DNA from: Neolewinella marina
GTDB taxonomy: Bacteria; Bacteroidota; Bacteroidia; Chitinophagales; Saprospiraceae
Assembly: GCF_002631205.1 (NCBI RefSeq)
Contig: NZ_PDLO01000008.1
Location: forward strand, 124,001 to 188,000
Direction: 5' to 3'
Length of the DNA: 64,000 nucleotides
This document shows, piece by piece, positions 1-8,519 of the stretch. Positions within the stretch are counted from its first letter, which is position 1. Every line of letters begins with the position of its first letter. A program made the position numbers and the translations under genes. The notes beneath the pieces are model-generated. The model was not told the DNA's origin. It made no database searches and worked only from the letters and a program-made list of their open reading frames with translations.

Positions 1-1085
1 AGGTCGTTGTCGGCGTGGCGGGCGGTACGGAGCGCCGCGTCCATGGCCCAGTCGGGCTTGCCCTCCAGGGTGGCGGTAGCGGCCAGGAAGTGGTAATTGT
101 GGGGGTGATAAATGAGGGGATAGGCCCCCTGGGCGCGGCAGGCCGTGATGTAGCTGCTGTCGACCCGTACGGCCGCGCGGTTGGCCAGCGACCCGGCGTG
201 ATAATCGCCGGTTCGGATATAGATGTGGGAGGGCATGTGCATCAGGTGCCCGGCCCCCGGCACCAGACCCGCGTCGAGGGTGCGGGCACTCGCCAGGCCC
301 TTGTCGGGCGTCCGGCTGCCCTCAATGGCGTGGATGTAAAAGTGGTTGGCGCCGGGGTGGTCGGGGGCGATGGCCAGCACCTGGTCCAGGGTTTCCAGGA
401 TCTCGGGGGTCCACGTCCGGGGTTCGCCCGCTTTATCCCACAGGTCCCAGGGGTGCAGGTCCATCAGCGCTTCCGCGAAGAGGGCGAGTACGTCGGCGTC
501 GTCCGGAAAGCGAGTGGCCACTTTGCGCATGGCCTCTGCGTAGGCCTGGTCGAGTGCACTACGGGCTTCGGGCGCGTCGCGGTGGTAGCGGGTGGCGAGG
601 GCATTGATGAGAGCCTTTTCTTTTTCCGTGCCGCGCATCCGGGCCAGGTTTTTTGCGCGCTGAACGGCCTCGTAGGCGCGCGGGTAGTTATCCTTCTCCA
701 TACCAGCGTTGTAGTTCGGGCCCAGCACGTAGGCGTAGCCCCAGTACGGCATGGGGCTGTCGGGGTCCAGCCGGGTAGCGTGGTAGAAGGAGCGGGCGGC
801 TTCGGCGTGGTTGAAACCGTAGGCCAGCACCAGGCCCTGGTCGAAGTAGCGCTGGACCAGCTTCCGTCGGGTCGTGATGGGAAAGTGATGCTGCCCCATG
901 CTGTCGAAGAGGGGTGCTTTCTGCTTGGTCTCGTACCAAGCGCGGTCGTTGGTGGCCGGCAGGCACGCGGCGGTTGCTGCTTGCGCCCCGGTATGGGCGA
1001 GAGGACTTTGGGGGCGGTCGCCGCAGGTGCAAAGGCAGACCAACAGCAGGGCAAGGCCGATGGGACGCAGGATTAGAGTAACCAT
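1..1085 (-). CDS. TPR-repeat lipoprotein, truncated by the window edge
   Basis: An open frame runs leftward from an ATG at 1083-1085 to the left edge with no stop, giving about 361 visible residues; the C-terminus lies outside. The N-terminus has a hydrophobic stretch followed by Cys-rich residues and CGD, suggesting a lipoprotein signal, although the lipobox is not ideal. The body contains helical TPR-like segments (for example YFDQGLVLAYGFNHAEAARS) and, further on, HMPSHIYIRTGDYHAG, a signature common in large TPR proteins of Bacteroidota. No enzymatic motif is visible, so the role is unknown beyond a probable envelope scaffold. It is divergent from the patatin gene, with a 12-G run in the shared intergenic region. 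Confidence 0.75.
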   Translation of the reverse strand, partial: MVTLILRPIGLALLLVCLCTCGDRPQSPLAHTGAQAATAACLPATNDRAWYETKQKAPLFDSMGQHHFPITTRRKLVQRYFDQGLVLAYGFNHAEAARSFYHATRLDPDSPMPYWGYAYVLGPNYNAGMEKDNYPRAYEAVQRAKNLARMRGTEKEKALINALATRYHRDAPEARSALDQAYAEAMRKVATRFPDDADVLALFAEALMDLHPWDLWDKAGEPRTWTPEILETLDQVLAIAPDHPGANHFYIHAIEGSRTPDKGLASARTLDAGLVPGAGHLMHMPSHIYIRTGDYHAGSLANRAAVRVDSSYITACRAQGAYPLIYHPHNYHFLAATATLEGKPDWAMDAALRTARHADND

Positions 1086-1339
1086 GACGAACGGATTAAG
1101 AGGTGGAGGACGGGAATGGACGTGGGGGGGGGGGGCGGGCTGTTCCCGGTAGCGTACGGCACCCGCGCGCCGCCGCCCATTTACCGCCTAATGTTCGGGG
1201 AGGGCGCCGGGATCCGTACTGGATATTACGCCTTAGCGGCCACATTATCAAGGGTTTCCCCGGAAGAAGTAACTGCCCGGCAGCCATTATCTTACGGGAG
1301 CGGAGGCGGAATGCCTTTTTCTCCTAAACCCACTTACCT
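1086..1339. other. Divergent intergenic region with a 12-G homopolymer
   Basis: This 254-bp spacer separates the leftward TPR lipoprotein from the rightward patatin gene and should hold both promoters. An uninterrupted run of 12 G lies at 1124-1135, about 40 bp from the lipoprotein start and 205 bp from the patatin start. No convincing TAnnTTTG box was picked out. Confidence 0.6.
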
Positions 1340-3175
1340 ATGTCCACCCACATTTACAAACAATACGTTTTTGACATCCTGGAAGACCTGCAGGCCTACC
1401 GGCAACAGCAGGGCGACCGGTTCCGCTACTCCGACATCTTCGACGGCGAGGGCCACCAGTACGTCAACCTGGTGCAGGAGGGCGGGGGCGTACTCGGCAT
1501 TGCCCTGGTGGGCTTCACCTACGTGCTGGAAGAAATGGGGTTGCGCTTCCTGAGTCTGGGCGGTACGAGCGCGGGTTCCATCAATACCCTGCTGATGGCC
1601 GACGCCGGCACGCCCGGGGAGAAAAAGAGCGCCAAGATTCTGGAGCGGATTGCGGGCAAGCCCTTCACCGACTTCGTGGACGGGGGCCGCGACGCCCAGC
1701 GGCTGACCGCCCTGATCCAGTCGGGGGTGCAGTTCAGCGAGGGCCTGGACGTGATGGGCAAGCTCCCAGCCCTGCTGGAGGCCGCCGGGAACCTGTCGGA
1801 AATCTTCCAGGACTTCGGCATCAATCCGGGCGACCACTTCGAGCGGTGGCTCGCCGAGCAGCTCCACCATCCCAGCTGGGCTTCCCTGAACGAGAACCTT
1901 TGCAACCTGCCCGATAGCCTGGTCCACGTCTCCGACTACGGCAACCACCGCCGGCCGGTCGACGCGGAGGAACTGCAGCCCAAGATCGCCATCGTGGCCG
2001 CCGACATCACCACCCAAACCAAGGTAGAATTCCCCCGCATGGCCGAGCTGTACTACGAGCAGCCCGCGGAGCAGCACCCGGCCAGTTTCGTGCGGGCCTC
2101 GATGGCCATCCCCTTTTTCTTCACCCCCAAGCGGGTATCCCTCGCCTGGGCGCAGGGGCGGGAGGAGGAGGTGAGGCGCAAGTGGCGGCAGGTGGCCGGC
2201 TACCCGGGCGAGTTGCCCGAGGAAATCCTCTTCGTCGACGGGGGCGTGATGTCGAACTTCCCCATCGACCTCTTCCACCACAGCGACCGGATCCCCCAGC
2301 GGCCCACCATCGGGGTCAAGCTGGGCGTAGACCGCCGGCACGCCCGCACCATCGGGAGCCTGGGGGGCTTCCTGGGCAATATGCAGGAGGGCGTGAGGAA
2401 CCTGCGCGACCTGGAGTTCATCCGCAACAACCCCGAGTACAAGGCCCTGGTGGAGTACATCGACGTGGAAGGCTTCAACTGGATCAACTTCGAAATATCG
2501 GAGGCCGAAAAACTGAAGTTGTTCCGTCGGGGGGCCGAGGCCGCAAGCCGCTTCCTGCGCCGCTTCAACTGGCTGGAGTACAAATCGGACCTCAAGACCA
2601 ACCTGCTGCAGCGGATCAAGCCCGTCCTCTGGGAACTGAGCAACGTCAAGGATCTGGACCGGACGCTGGAGGCCTTTGGCATCCGCGACAATGCGGAAAT
2701 CAAGGACAAGATCTCCGCCCTCGCCCAGCGACCGGAGAAATACAAGATCCTCTGGATCGACGACAGCCTTACCTATCCCCTGCCGATGGCGATCCTGGAC
2801 CGGCTGCACACCTACTGCTATACGGTGAGGACCAGCGATGAGGCCCACCAGCTGCTGGTCAACAACAACAAGTCCAGCAGCAAACCCGAAGACCGCATCG
2901 ACCTCATCATCAGCGACGTCACCCGCGAAGAGCAGGGCGACAACGATGGCAAACGGGGTATCGACTTCGCGGCCATGCTGGCCTTCGACCCCGTGCTGCG
3001 CCACGTACCGGTACTGTTCTACGCCCACCGGCGCGAGGAACTCGAAAAGCGCTACGGGCGGGAGCTGCCGCCGAACGTAGTCAATACGCCGGACCGCTAC
3101 ACCATCCTGCACGGCGATTTCATCGCCGAAGTGGTCGACGCCCTGTCCGCCCGGGCCAGCAGCGTCGCCGAGTAA
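1340..3175 (+). CDS. Patatin-like phospholipase with C-terminal receiver-like domain
   Basis: A 611-residue protein. The N-terminal two thirds is a patatin-type acyl hydrolase: glycine-rich oxyanion loop EGGGVLGIA (about 47-55), nucleophile elbow GTSAG with Ser77, and the dyad aspartate in VDGGVMSNFP (Asp300). Patatins hydrolyse ester bonds of phospholipids or other acyl lipids. From about residue 468 a second domain resembles a response-regulator receiver: an acidic pair Asp474-Asp475 after a beta strand (ILWIDD), a candidate phospho-acceptor Asp526 in LIISDVTRE, then strand VPVLFY. The conserved receiver lysine is not apparent, so phosphorylation is uncertain. No signal peptide, so probably cytoplasmic. 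Its stop codon directly abuts that of the convergent metalloprotease. Confidence 0.85.
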   Translation: MSTHIYKQYVFDILEDLQAYRQQQGDRFRYSDIFDGEGHQYVNLVQEGGGVLGIALVGFTYVLEEMGLRFLSLGGTSAGSINTLLMADAGTPGEKKSAKILERIAGKPFTDFVDGGRDAQRLTALIQSGVQFSEGLDVMGKLPALLEAAGNLSEIFQDFGINPGDHFERWLAEQLHHPSWASLNENLCNLPDSLVHVSDYGNHRRPVDAEELQPKIAIVAADITTQTKVEFPRMAELYYEQPAEQHPASFVRASMAIPFFFTPKRVSLAWAQGREEEVRRKWRQVAGYPGELPEEILFVDGGVMSNFPIDLFHHSDRIPQRPTIGVKLGVDRRHARTIGSLGGFLGNMQEGVRNLRDLEFIRNNPEYKALVEYIDVEGFNWINFEISEAEKLKLFRRGAEAASRFLRRFNWLEYKSDLKTNLLQRIKPVLWELSNVKDLDRTLEAFGIRDNAEIKDKISALAQRPEKYKILWIDDSLTYPLPMAILDRLHTYCYTVRTSDEAHQLLVNNNKSSSKPEDRIDLIISDVTREEQGDNDGKRGIDFAAMLAFDPVLRHVPVLFYAHRREELEKRYGRELPPNVVNTPDRYTILHGDFIAEVVDALSARASSVAE

Positions 3176-6100
3176 TTACTGCCGGACGATCCGCCGGTAC
3201 ACCGCCCCGTCGACCCGCAGCAGGTACACCCCGGCGGGCAGGCCGGCGGTGGGCACGGTGGCCGCTCCCGCAAGCCGTGATACCCATTCCTGGTGGAGGC
3301 GGCGGCCGTTCAGGTCGTAGAGTTCGATGCCCACCTCGCGGGCGCTGTTGGTGGCGGCCCAACGCAGGTGCAAGGCCCCGCGTGTCGGATTGGGGAACAC
3401 CTCGAGCTGACTGGCCAGCGACCGGAGGTTATTGGTTGGGTTGACGGCATCCGCCGTCAGCCGGATTTCGTGGTAGGTTACCGGCAGGTAGCCACCGCTG
3501 GCCGTGGTCACCACGAAGCCGAAATCGTCGGTCATCACCGTGCTGTCCTGGTTCTCGTACACCAGCCGCTGGTCGTTGATGTCGGCCTGGGTGAAGGTGT
3601 CGCCCAGCGCCAGCTGGGTACCGGCCAGCTCCAGCCAGCCCCGGGCGGGCAGGCGGGTGAGCTGGTATACCGTAGCGGCAGACGCATCGTTGGCGCTCAC
3701 AATCTCCAGTTCGGCGCGCAGTACGGCGTTACGGCCCAGGGGCTGTACTTCCGTCGGGGCGTTGACCAGGGTTTCGGGGGTTGAAGCCTCCGCGTCGGCG
3801 CAGAATTCCACCGCCCAGCCGACGATCTTTCCCGAGGCCCCGCTGGTTTCGCTAACCGCGACGGTGAGTATCCATTCCCCGTAGGTGTCCTCACCGTCAA
3901 AGGCGGACAGGGCCTCCAGGGGCTGGAACACCTGCTTGTCGTCGGGGGGACAGGCCACCGCCTCGGGGGCGTCGTCGTCGAAGCCCAGGTTAATAGAGTT
4001 CGTACTGAAGCACTTCTCGGCGTAGAGGGTGACCGTGGTGCCGGTGGGGCTCGTCAGTTTTATGGTCACTTTGGAGGCGAACTGGTAGTTGATGCGGACG
4101 TTGGGCAGGTTCAGGTCGTTGATACTGCCGCGGCGATCCACGAACAGTTTCGACTGCCGGGTGAAGGCAGGTCCGGAACCGGGCAGTGCTACCGGCGTAT
4201 CGGTTCCACTGTAGGTATCGCATTGGCTGCTGACGGTGTGGAAGGACACCGTTTCCGTCCAGGGGCCGGGGCCGCAGGCGTTCACGGGCCGTACCCGCCA
4301 GAAATAGACCCGGTTGGGGGAGAAGAACTCCTCAGGGGCGAAGGAAGTCTCCGTCAGTCCGGTAGCCGCGGCGAATATCGACCCGGAGGTGAAGGCTGGC
4401 GAGGTGGCCACTTGTACGTCGTAGGAGTTGGCGTTGACCGAGGCCGACCAGTCGAAGGAGGTGGTCAGCCCGATCCCCTCGGTACCTTCGGCGGGCAGGT
4501 TGGTAGTGAGGTCGCTGAAGTCGTTGGCTACGACGTCGAGCACGATCTCGCGGCGGCTGGCTTCCTGTCCGGGTGCCGTGACGCGCACGGGCACGGTCAT
4601 TCGTCCGCTGCTGGTCACCCCGTCCAGCTCGACCGTCAATTGGGTGGACTGCCCGGGCAGCAGTTGCGTCCGCTCCAGGGTGGCCACTACCCCGGCGGGC
4701 AGTTCTTCCTCCACGACCTCGAGGGTTACCGGCGCGGCGAAGTCCAGCACGCTGCCCACCGTAAAGGTGGTCGTGAGGGTTTCGGGCAGGCAGACGTCGG
4801 CGTAGGGCAGGTCGTAGTCCAGGGTATAAGTGGCTTCGGTGGCCGGCTCGATGGTGAAGTCTTGGCCGTTCATATTGAAGAATACGTTGTCGGTGGCCGC
4901 CACGATGATGCGCATGGCGGAACCCAGGGTATCGGGCACCGTCACGAAGGCGCTGCCGGTATTGGCGGTGCCGGCCAGGAGGACCTGGTTGAAGGTGAGT
5001 CCGCCGTCGCCGCTCAGCAGGATATCTACGCGTTTGGCGTTGACGGGTGCGCGGTCGGTACCGGCCACGTTCCAGGTTACTTCACGGTACTCCCCTACCC
5101 GCCAGGCGGATTCTTCGGCGGCGAGCGCGGGTTCATTGACGGTGAAGGGGCCGGCCGCGGCCACCTCGAAGTTCACCTGGGCCCAGTCGACCCCGCCGGC
5201 CCCCGGGTGGTTGTCGCGGGCCGTCAGGCGAAAGGTCAGCGAACGCTCGTAGTCGGGCAGCACCTCATCGCCGGTACTGATCTGATTGGCCACCCGGTCG
5301 ATGCGGGGGAAGTAGCGGGTGTGGCCGTCGGCCGCGGGGGCCACGGAGCGGAACAGGGGGGCCGAGCCCCGGGGTTCGTAGATGTCGACCGCCGGCCCCA
5401 GGTCGTACTCCTCCCAGTTATAGGTAAGCTGCTCCGCCGGATCGTTGGCGTCGGTGGCCGTCCCGGTGAGGCGGAAGGGGGTGCTCTGGGGGATGTAGAA
5501 TCCGTTCTCGTAGTCGAGGCTTACCTCCGGGGTGACATTCTCCGTTTCGATGATGGTGGCGCAGCCGGCCGCCCCGCCCTCGCGGGTGTAGTACAGAAAC
5601 TGCTCCAGGCTACCCACGTGGTAGTAGGGTTCCGCCGCTCCGACATTCTGGTTGCCGCAGGCCCCGGCGTAGGACATGATGGTGGTACCCGACCCCGGCT
5701 CGAAGGCGGTGTTGCCCGCCCGCTGGGCCTGGCTGGAGGGACAGTTGTTCCAGCTGTGGGAAACGGTGAACTGGTGAGCAATCTCGTGGACCATGACCCG
5801 CTCGGCGGTGCGGGCCACGTTCTTGCCCTGCAGGCAGGTGACACCGCGGGTCTTGCTGCCGCTGCAGGCCAGTCCGCTCACAACTCCCCCTACGTCGACG
5901 CAACGGGTGGTGAAGATGTGGCCGAGGTCGTAGGCCGTCGACGGGACGCTGTTTTCCTGGAAGGCGTTGATCACCTGGTCGAGCAGGCCGGTTCCCTCGT
6001 CGGTATCGATGAAGGGGTCGGTTTCGGGATCGAGGTAGATCAGCTGCTCCGACAGCGCCAGCAGATTGATGCGGACGGCCACTTCCCGCTCGAAGATGAC

Positions 6101-6763
6101 ATTAATTGTGCTCACGGCGGTATTGAAAGCCGCCAGTACGTCGGCCCTGGTGCCCCCTACCTCGCGGGCGAATTCGCCGGTGTTGGTCAAGGCAAGGTCG
6201 TACTGCCGCAGCTCCCGCGCCGCGCCGCCGCGCTTCTGCCCCCCACTGATTTCGGCCTTAACGGAGGCCGGAAGGGGCACGTTGTGGGGATCGCCGGGAT
6301 TGAAGCCGCAGGATAGCGGCAGGTCTGAGGAGTCACCGGCGTACTCCCCGCTGTAGAAGACGAGGTACTCCTCCCCTTCCTCCTCGGCCTGGATGGCGTA
6401 CATCCCGTCCGGGCCGGGCAGCAGGGCGTCAACCCCCTGGTGGGAAATGGCCACGCGGCCCACCCCCCAGGGCCCCTCCACGCGGTAGCTCCCGATCTCG
6501 GGGTAGCGGGCGGCCAGTTCGGGGGCGAAGACGGGGCTGTTTACGGCCGTAAAGGAAGCGAAGCTGCCGTCGGGCAGGGGCAGTTCCAGCTTATGCCGCT
6601 TGGCGCTGAGCGCTTGCCGGAAAGCGGGCAGGTCCAGGGAGGCCGTGGCGTAGCGGCCGGCCAGCTCCGGGCTTGACTTGGCGGTCGAGGTAAACTGAAA
6701 GCCGGACTGGGCAAAAAGTGGACCGGCACACAGTGCCAGGGAAAGAAGTAGACCTCGGAGCAT
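3176..6763 (-). CDS. Secreted reprolysin-like zinc metalloprotease with T9SS sorting domain
   Basis: A 1195-residue exported protein. Signal peptide MLRGLLLSLALCAGPLFAQ is followed by a propeptide-like region and a metzincin catalytic domain with HEIAHQFTVSH (zinc ligands His326, His330, His336; catalytic Glu327) and a Met-turn TIMSYAGACG near 361-370. Downstream are Ig/cadherin-like and fibronectin-III-like segments (about 420-850), a proprotein-convertase P-like domain beginning near CDTYSGTDTP, and a C-terminal tail with the LEVFPNPTRG and GVYLLRV motifs typical of T9SS type A sorting signals. It should be carried across the outer membrane and released or anchored at the surface. The substrate is unknown. 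It lies downstream of the S10-type peptidase on the same strand, separated by a dispersed structured repeat that ends 20 bp before its start codon. Confidence 0.9.
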   Translation of the reverse strand: MLRGLLLSLALCAGPLFAQSGFQFTSTAKSSPELAGRYATASLDLPAFRQALSAKRHKLELPLPDGSFASFTAVNSPVFAPELAARYPEIGSYRVEGPWGVGRVAISHQGVDALLPGPDGMYAIQAEEEGEEYLVFYSGEYAGDSSDLPLSCGFNPGDPHNVPLPASVKAEISGGQKRGGAARELRQYDLALTNTGEFAREVGGTRADVLAAFNTAVSTINVIFEREVAVRINLLALSEQLIYLDPETDPFIDTDEGTGLLDQVINAFQENSVPSTAYDLGHIFTTRCVDVGGVVSGLACSGSKTRGVTCLQGKNVARTAERVMVHEIAHQFTVSHSWNNCPSSQAQRAGNTAFEPGSGTTIMSYAGACGNQNVGAAEPYYHVGSLEQFLYYTREGGAAGCATIIETENVTPEVSLDYENGFYIPQSTPFRLTGTATDANDPAEQLTYNWEEYDLGPAVDIYEPRGSAPLFRSVAPAADGHTRYFPRIDRVANQISTGDEVLPDYERSLTFRLTARDNHPGAGGVDWAQVNFEVAAAGPFTVNEPALAAEESAWRVGEYREVTWNVAGTDRAPVNAKRVDILLSGDGGLTFNQVLLAGTANTGSAFVTVPDTLGSAMRIIVAATDNVFFNMNGQDFTIEPATEATYTLDYDLPYADVCLPETLTTTFTVGSVLDFAAPVTLEVVEEELPAGVVATLERTQLLPGQSTQLTVELDGVTSSGRMTVPVRVTAPGQEASRREIVLDVVANDFSDLTTNLPAEGTEGIGLTTSFDWSASVNANSYDVQVATSPAFTSGSIFAAATGLTETSFAPEEFFSPNRVYFWRVRPVNACGPGPWTETVSFHTVSSQCDTYSGTDTPVALPGSGPAFTRQSKLFVDRRGSINDLNLPNVRINYQFASKVTIKLTSPTGTTVTLYAEKCFSTNSINLGFDDDAPEAVACPPDDKQVFQPLEALSAFDGEDTYGEWILTVAVSETSGASGKIVGWAVEFCADAEASTPETLVNAPTEVQPLGRNAVLRAELEIVSANDASAATVYQLTRLPARGWLELAGTQLALGDTFTQADINDQRLVYENQDSTVMTDDFGFVVTTASGGYLPVTYHEIRLTADAVNPTNNLRSLASQLEVFPNPTRGALHLRWAATNSAREVGIELYDLNGRRLHQEWVSRLAGAATVPTAGLPAGVYLLRVDGAVYRRIVRQ

Positions 6764-6782
6764 AGCGGGGGTTTGGAATCAA

Positions 6783-6950
6783 TAAGAGCTTGTTTGGGCT
6801 TTACCATTCGACCTGCAAATGGCCCCTTTTCAACTGCCCTTCGTTGCTGAAAATGGCTTCGTAGCTGGGCTACGATCCACTTTCAGCGCCTCGGCCATCC
6901 GAAAAGTGACTCATTTTCGGTCTGAAGAGCAAAACCCAAACAAGCTCTAA
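6783..6950. repeat. Dispersed structured element, copy A
   Basis: A 168-bp element between two leftward genes. It has 14-bp perfect terminal inverted repeats, AGAGCTTGTTTGGG (6785-6798) and CCCAAACAAGCTCT (6935-6948). A central hairpin is formed by CGTAGC (6860-6865), loop TGG and GCTACG (6869-6874). It shares long blocks (TTTACCATTCGACCTGCAAA, then GCTTCGTAGC and CTACGATCC) with copies at 21513 and 51327. No reading frame inside is convincing. Confidence 0.85.
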
Positions 6951-6985
6951 GATAACAGAAGCCCCCGCCGGAAATTGTCGCCTGA

Positions 6986-8467
6986 CTAGTACCGGGCCGG
7001 TTTTTCCCCGGGCAGGGACGCGCGGATAAAGGTGCGCACATCCTCGTTGGCGGCCTCCAGGTCGGGGCGCCGCAGGTACATCATGTGGCCGCTCTCGTAG
7101 CCCTTGAAGCTCAGCCGGTCGCGCATCCGACCGCTGGGGTCGAGGTGCCAGAGGGTGTACTTGGCGTCGTAGTAGTTGGTGGCCCCGTCGAAGTAGCCCG
7201 ACTGGATCATGACGTTCAGGTAGGGGTTCATCGCCATGGCCTGCTGCAGGTTGTAGCCCGTGCGGTCGCCGGAGCGGTCCCAGGGGTGGACGGGGCCGAA
7301 CATGTGATACTGCAGGTCGGTGCGGAAGCCGAGTTCCTCCCGCAGGTAATAGTTGATGGCCGGGGTGAAGGAGTGGAGCCAGCTGGTCAGTTCGCTGTTG
7401 TAATCGGGCCGCTCCCCGGCGGCGCGGGCGTCCACGCCGCGGTAGCGGCTGTCGAGGCGGCCTACGGTATAGTTACCGGCCTCCTCCCCGCGCAGGAGGT
7501 TTTTCCAGAAGTAGGCGGCCGAGGGCATCAGGTTGTTGTCCAGCCACTCCTGGGCGTCCAGTCCGGAGTAGCGGGCGGCGGCGGCGGCCACCTCCCGGCG
7601 GCGGGCGTCGCTCAGGTCCATACCGCTGGCCAGGGCGGGCAGCAGTTCGTTGCGGGTGTAGGCCTCCACTTCGGCCAGCAGGGGCTCCAGCTCCATTGAT
7701 TGCAGTTCGGTGGGCAATTGCTTGTGGTACCAGGCGGCGGCGGCGAAGTAGGGCAGCTGGTTGGCGGCTTCCACGATGCCCGCCCGCTCGATGCCGATCT
7801 CGGTGGGCGATACCAGGATCACCCCGTTCAGGTACATCCAGCGGTTGTCCTGCAGCTCCAGGGCCAGCCCCGATACCCGGGTGGTGCCGTAGCTCTCCCC
7901 GATCAGGAACTTCGGCGACCGCCAGCGGTCGTGGCGGCTTACCCAGTTGCTGATCCAGTCGGCGAGGTACTTGATGTCCTGGTTCACGCCGAAGAACTGC
8001 TCGCGGTCGGCCCCCTCCACCATGCGGCTGAAGCCGGTATTGACCGGGTTGACGTACACGATGTCCGTCAGGTCGAGCACCGAATAAGGGTTGTCGCTGA
8101 TGCCGTAGGGCTGCACGGGGTAGCCCTCCTCGTCGATGTTGAGCACCTTGGGGCCGGTGTAGGCCAGGTGCATCCATACCGAAGCGGAGCCGGGGCCGCC
8201 GTTGAAGCTGATGAGCAGGGGGCGGTTCGGGTCGGTCTGGTCGGTCCGGCGGTAGTAGGTGTAGTGGAGTCCGGCCGTCACCTTCCCGTTGTCGTCGTAC
8301 ACCGGCTGCACGCCGGTTTCTACCTCGTAGGGTACGGCCTTCCCCTTGATGCGCACCGTGTTTTCGGAGACGATGGCGGTATCCAGGGGGAGTTGGCGGT
8401 GCTGCTTCTGGGCAAAAAGCGAAAGGGAGCACAACAGAGCGAACAAAAGGAGGGGGGGACGTGACAT
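6986..8467 (-). CDS. Secreted S10-family serine carboxypeptidase-like protein
   Basis: A 493-residue protein starting with a signal peptide (MSRPPLLLFALLCSLSLFAQ). The alpha/beta-hydrolase features of peptidase family S10 are present: NGGPGS (89-94, oxyanion hole), GESYG with nucleophile Ser192, a candidate acid Asp427 in SGYFDGATN, and His461 in ESGHMMY. It is thus probably an exported, periplasmic or surface serine carboxypeptidase that removes C-terminal residues from peptides. It has no T9SS sorting tail. It would be transcribed toward the metalloprotease gene, with dispersed element copy A between them. Confidence 0.88.
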   Translation of the reverse strand: MSRPPLLLFALLCSLSLFAQKQHRQLPLDTAIVSENTVRIKGKAVPYEVETGVQPVYDDNGKVTAGLHYTYYRRTDQTDPNRPLLISFNGGPGSASVWMHLAYTGPKVLNIDEEGYPVQPYGISDNPYSVLDLTDIVYVNPVNTGFSRMVEGADREQFFGVNQDIKYLADWISNWVSRHDRWRSPKFLIGESYGTTRVSGLALELQDNRWMYLNGVILVSPTEIGIERAGIVEAANQLPYFAAAAWYHKQLPTELQSMELEPLLAEVEAYTRNELLPALASGMDLSDARRREVAAAAARYSGLDAQEWLDNNLMPSAAYFWKNLLRGEEAGNYTVGRLDSRYRGVDARAAGERPDYNSELTSWLHSFTPAINYYLREELGFRTDLQYHMFGPVHPWDRSGDRTGYNLQQAMAMNPYLNVMIQSGYFDGATNYYDAKYTLWHLDPSGRMRDRLSFKGYESGHMMYLRRPDLEAANEDVRTFIRASLPGEKPARY

Positions 8468-8519
8468 ATAGGAAATGGTTAGGGCTATAGCGCGGTGCGC
8501 CGCCTAAAAGTATCAAAAA

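Noticed and set aside
4223-6316. Long rightward open frame opposite the metalloprotease
   Set aside because: It is the antisense of a strongly supported secreted protease, is rich in Gly/Val/His as expected for a GC-rich shadow, and has no motifs.
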